In this document: positions 40,283 to 40,514 of the stretch, in pieces
Position numbering within the stretch: position 1 is the first letter of the stretch
Layout of the letters: each line of letters opens with the position of its first letter
NCBI GenBank assembly: GCA_016342325.1
Contig: JAEINR010000060.1
Span: forward strand, 1-40,514
Reading direction: 5' to 3'
From: Desulfobacterium sp.
Lineage (GTDB): Bacteria; Desulfobacterota; Desulfobacteria; Desulfobacterales; Desulfobacteraceae
Length of the DNA: 40,514 nt
The notes under the pieces: model-generated
Database searches by the model: none
What the model saw: the letters and a program-made list of their open reading frames with translations, nothing else
What the model was told of the DNA's origin: nothing
Position numbers and translations under genes: made by a program

Positions 40283-40514
40283 TGGTGTTTGCTTAAATTT
40301 TTTTACAACGGTATTTTGAGCAACATCTTCAGGATGTCATTGGACACTTTCATTAGTATATGGATTGCAGGGTGTCAATAAAAAAAAATCACAAAAGGAT
40401 AATCATTGATTAAGCGATATGATATGTTTATAGTAATTTTCAGACCTCGGAATTAGGATATTGAGTTGATATCAAGAATTTAATATTTTAGGGTTGTTGA
40501 GTCGTTTATGGACA
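40283..40514 (-). promoter_or_regulatory. Upstream leader/promoter region of the ABC operon
   Basis: A TTGACA (minus strand, 40378-40373) is the best -35 candidate, but no good -10 follows at 17 bp (TAATGA); TATACT is present at only 12 bp. A small hairpin ACATC-TTCAG-GATGT lies at about 40324-40338. The segment near 40393-40405 (GGATAATCATTGATT) loosely resembles a Fur half-site. No gene is seen to the window end. Confidence 0.3.

Noticed and set aside
40393-40412. Fur box upstream of the ABC importer
   Set aside because: Only the central ATAATCATT matches; about 12 of 19 consensus positions, which is too few to call in AT-rich DNA.
1-40514. CRISPR arrays, insertion sequences, prophage
   Set aside because: No regularly spaced direct repeats of 25-40 bp with spacers, no transposase or integrase frames, and no phage structural genes were found.

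Overview
The window looks like the chromosome of a Gram-negative, sulfate-reducing deltaproteobacterium of the Desulfobacteraceae / Desulfobacterium type. The signs are a Slp-type outer-membrane lipoprotein, DsrC-, DsrE- and TusA-like sulfur proteins, a CoA-disulfide reductase fused to a rhodanese, sigma-54 and HDOD regulators, and a choline TMA-lyase that shares residue numbering (Cys489, Gly821) with the Desulfovibrio enzyme. The genus is inferred, not proven.

Layout. 1-4570: tRNA-Gly, a cheA remnant, a short-chain dehydrogenase/epimerase, a YihY protein, an HDOD protein, a nitroreductase and FxsA. 4825-7418: a minus-strand sulfur-handling operon (TusA-like, DsrE-like, CoA-disulfide reductase/rhodanese) behind a near-perfect sigma-54 promoter. 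7420-11946: a stand-alone CutC-like glycyl radical enzyme divergent from a Cys-rich PAS sigma-54 activator; 11-bp phased repeats lie upstream of the activator and again upstream of the sulfur operon. 12052-17298: an SMP-30-like protein, a Cys-less DsrC paralogue, a small membrane protein, a Slp lipoprotein and a DNA polymerase II gene with an internal deletion. 17312-32214: a choline-type glycyl-radical-enzyme microcompartment locus in three transcription units, all on the minus strand. 32607-33446: a divergent BmrR-like MerR regulator. 33521-35534: an MltF-like lytic transglycosylase and a FlxA-like protein. 35594-40282: a FecCD-type ABC importer operon with two SAM methyltransferases behind a leader terminator.

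How the genes work together. CutD activates CutC, which cleaves choline to trimethylamine and acetaldehyde. A canonical acylating aldehyde dehydrogenase makes acetyl-CoA, and PduL converts it to acetyl phosphate. A PduS/RnfC-like flavo-Fe-S protein and a PduT-like Fe-S shell trimer could carry electrons out of the shell. No alcohol dehydrogenase is encoded here, which fits respiration rather than acetaldehyde dismutation.

Most interesting points. (1) Four promoters share one architecture: a TTGAC(A/T) -35 box, exactly 19 bp with a CCC-TA-GGG dyad, then the -10 box. This is the hallmark of MerR-family control, and one of the four drives the distant second glycyl radical enzyme, which ties it to the microcompartment regulon. 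(2) The second aldehyde dehydrogenase, next to cutC, has lost both the nucleophilic Cys and the oxyanion Asn and looks like a pseudoenzyme. (3) EutT, TusA and DsrC homologues here have all lost their signature Cys residues. (4) A dispersed repeat of about 75 bp, with four copies, forms the C-terminal tail of the ABC ATPase. (5) No pentameric vertex protein is encoded in the locus.
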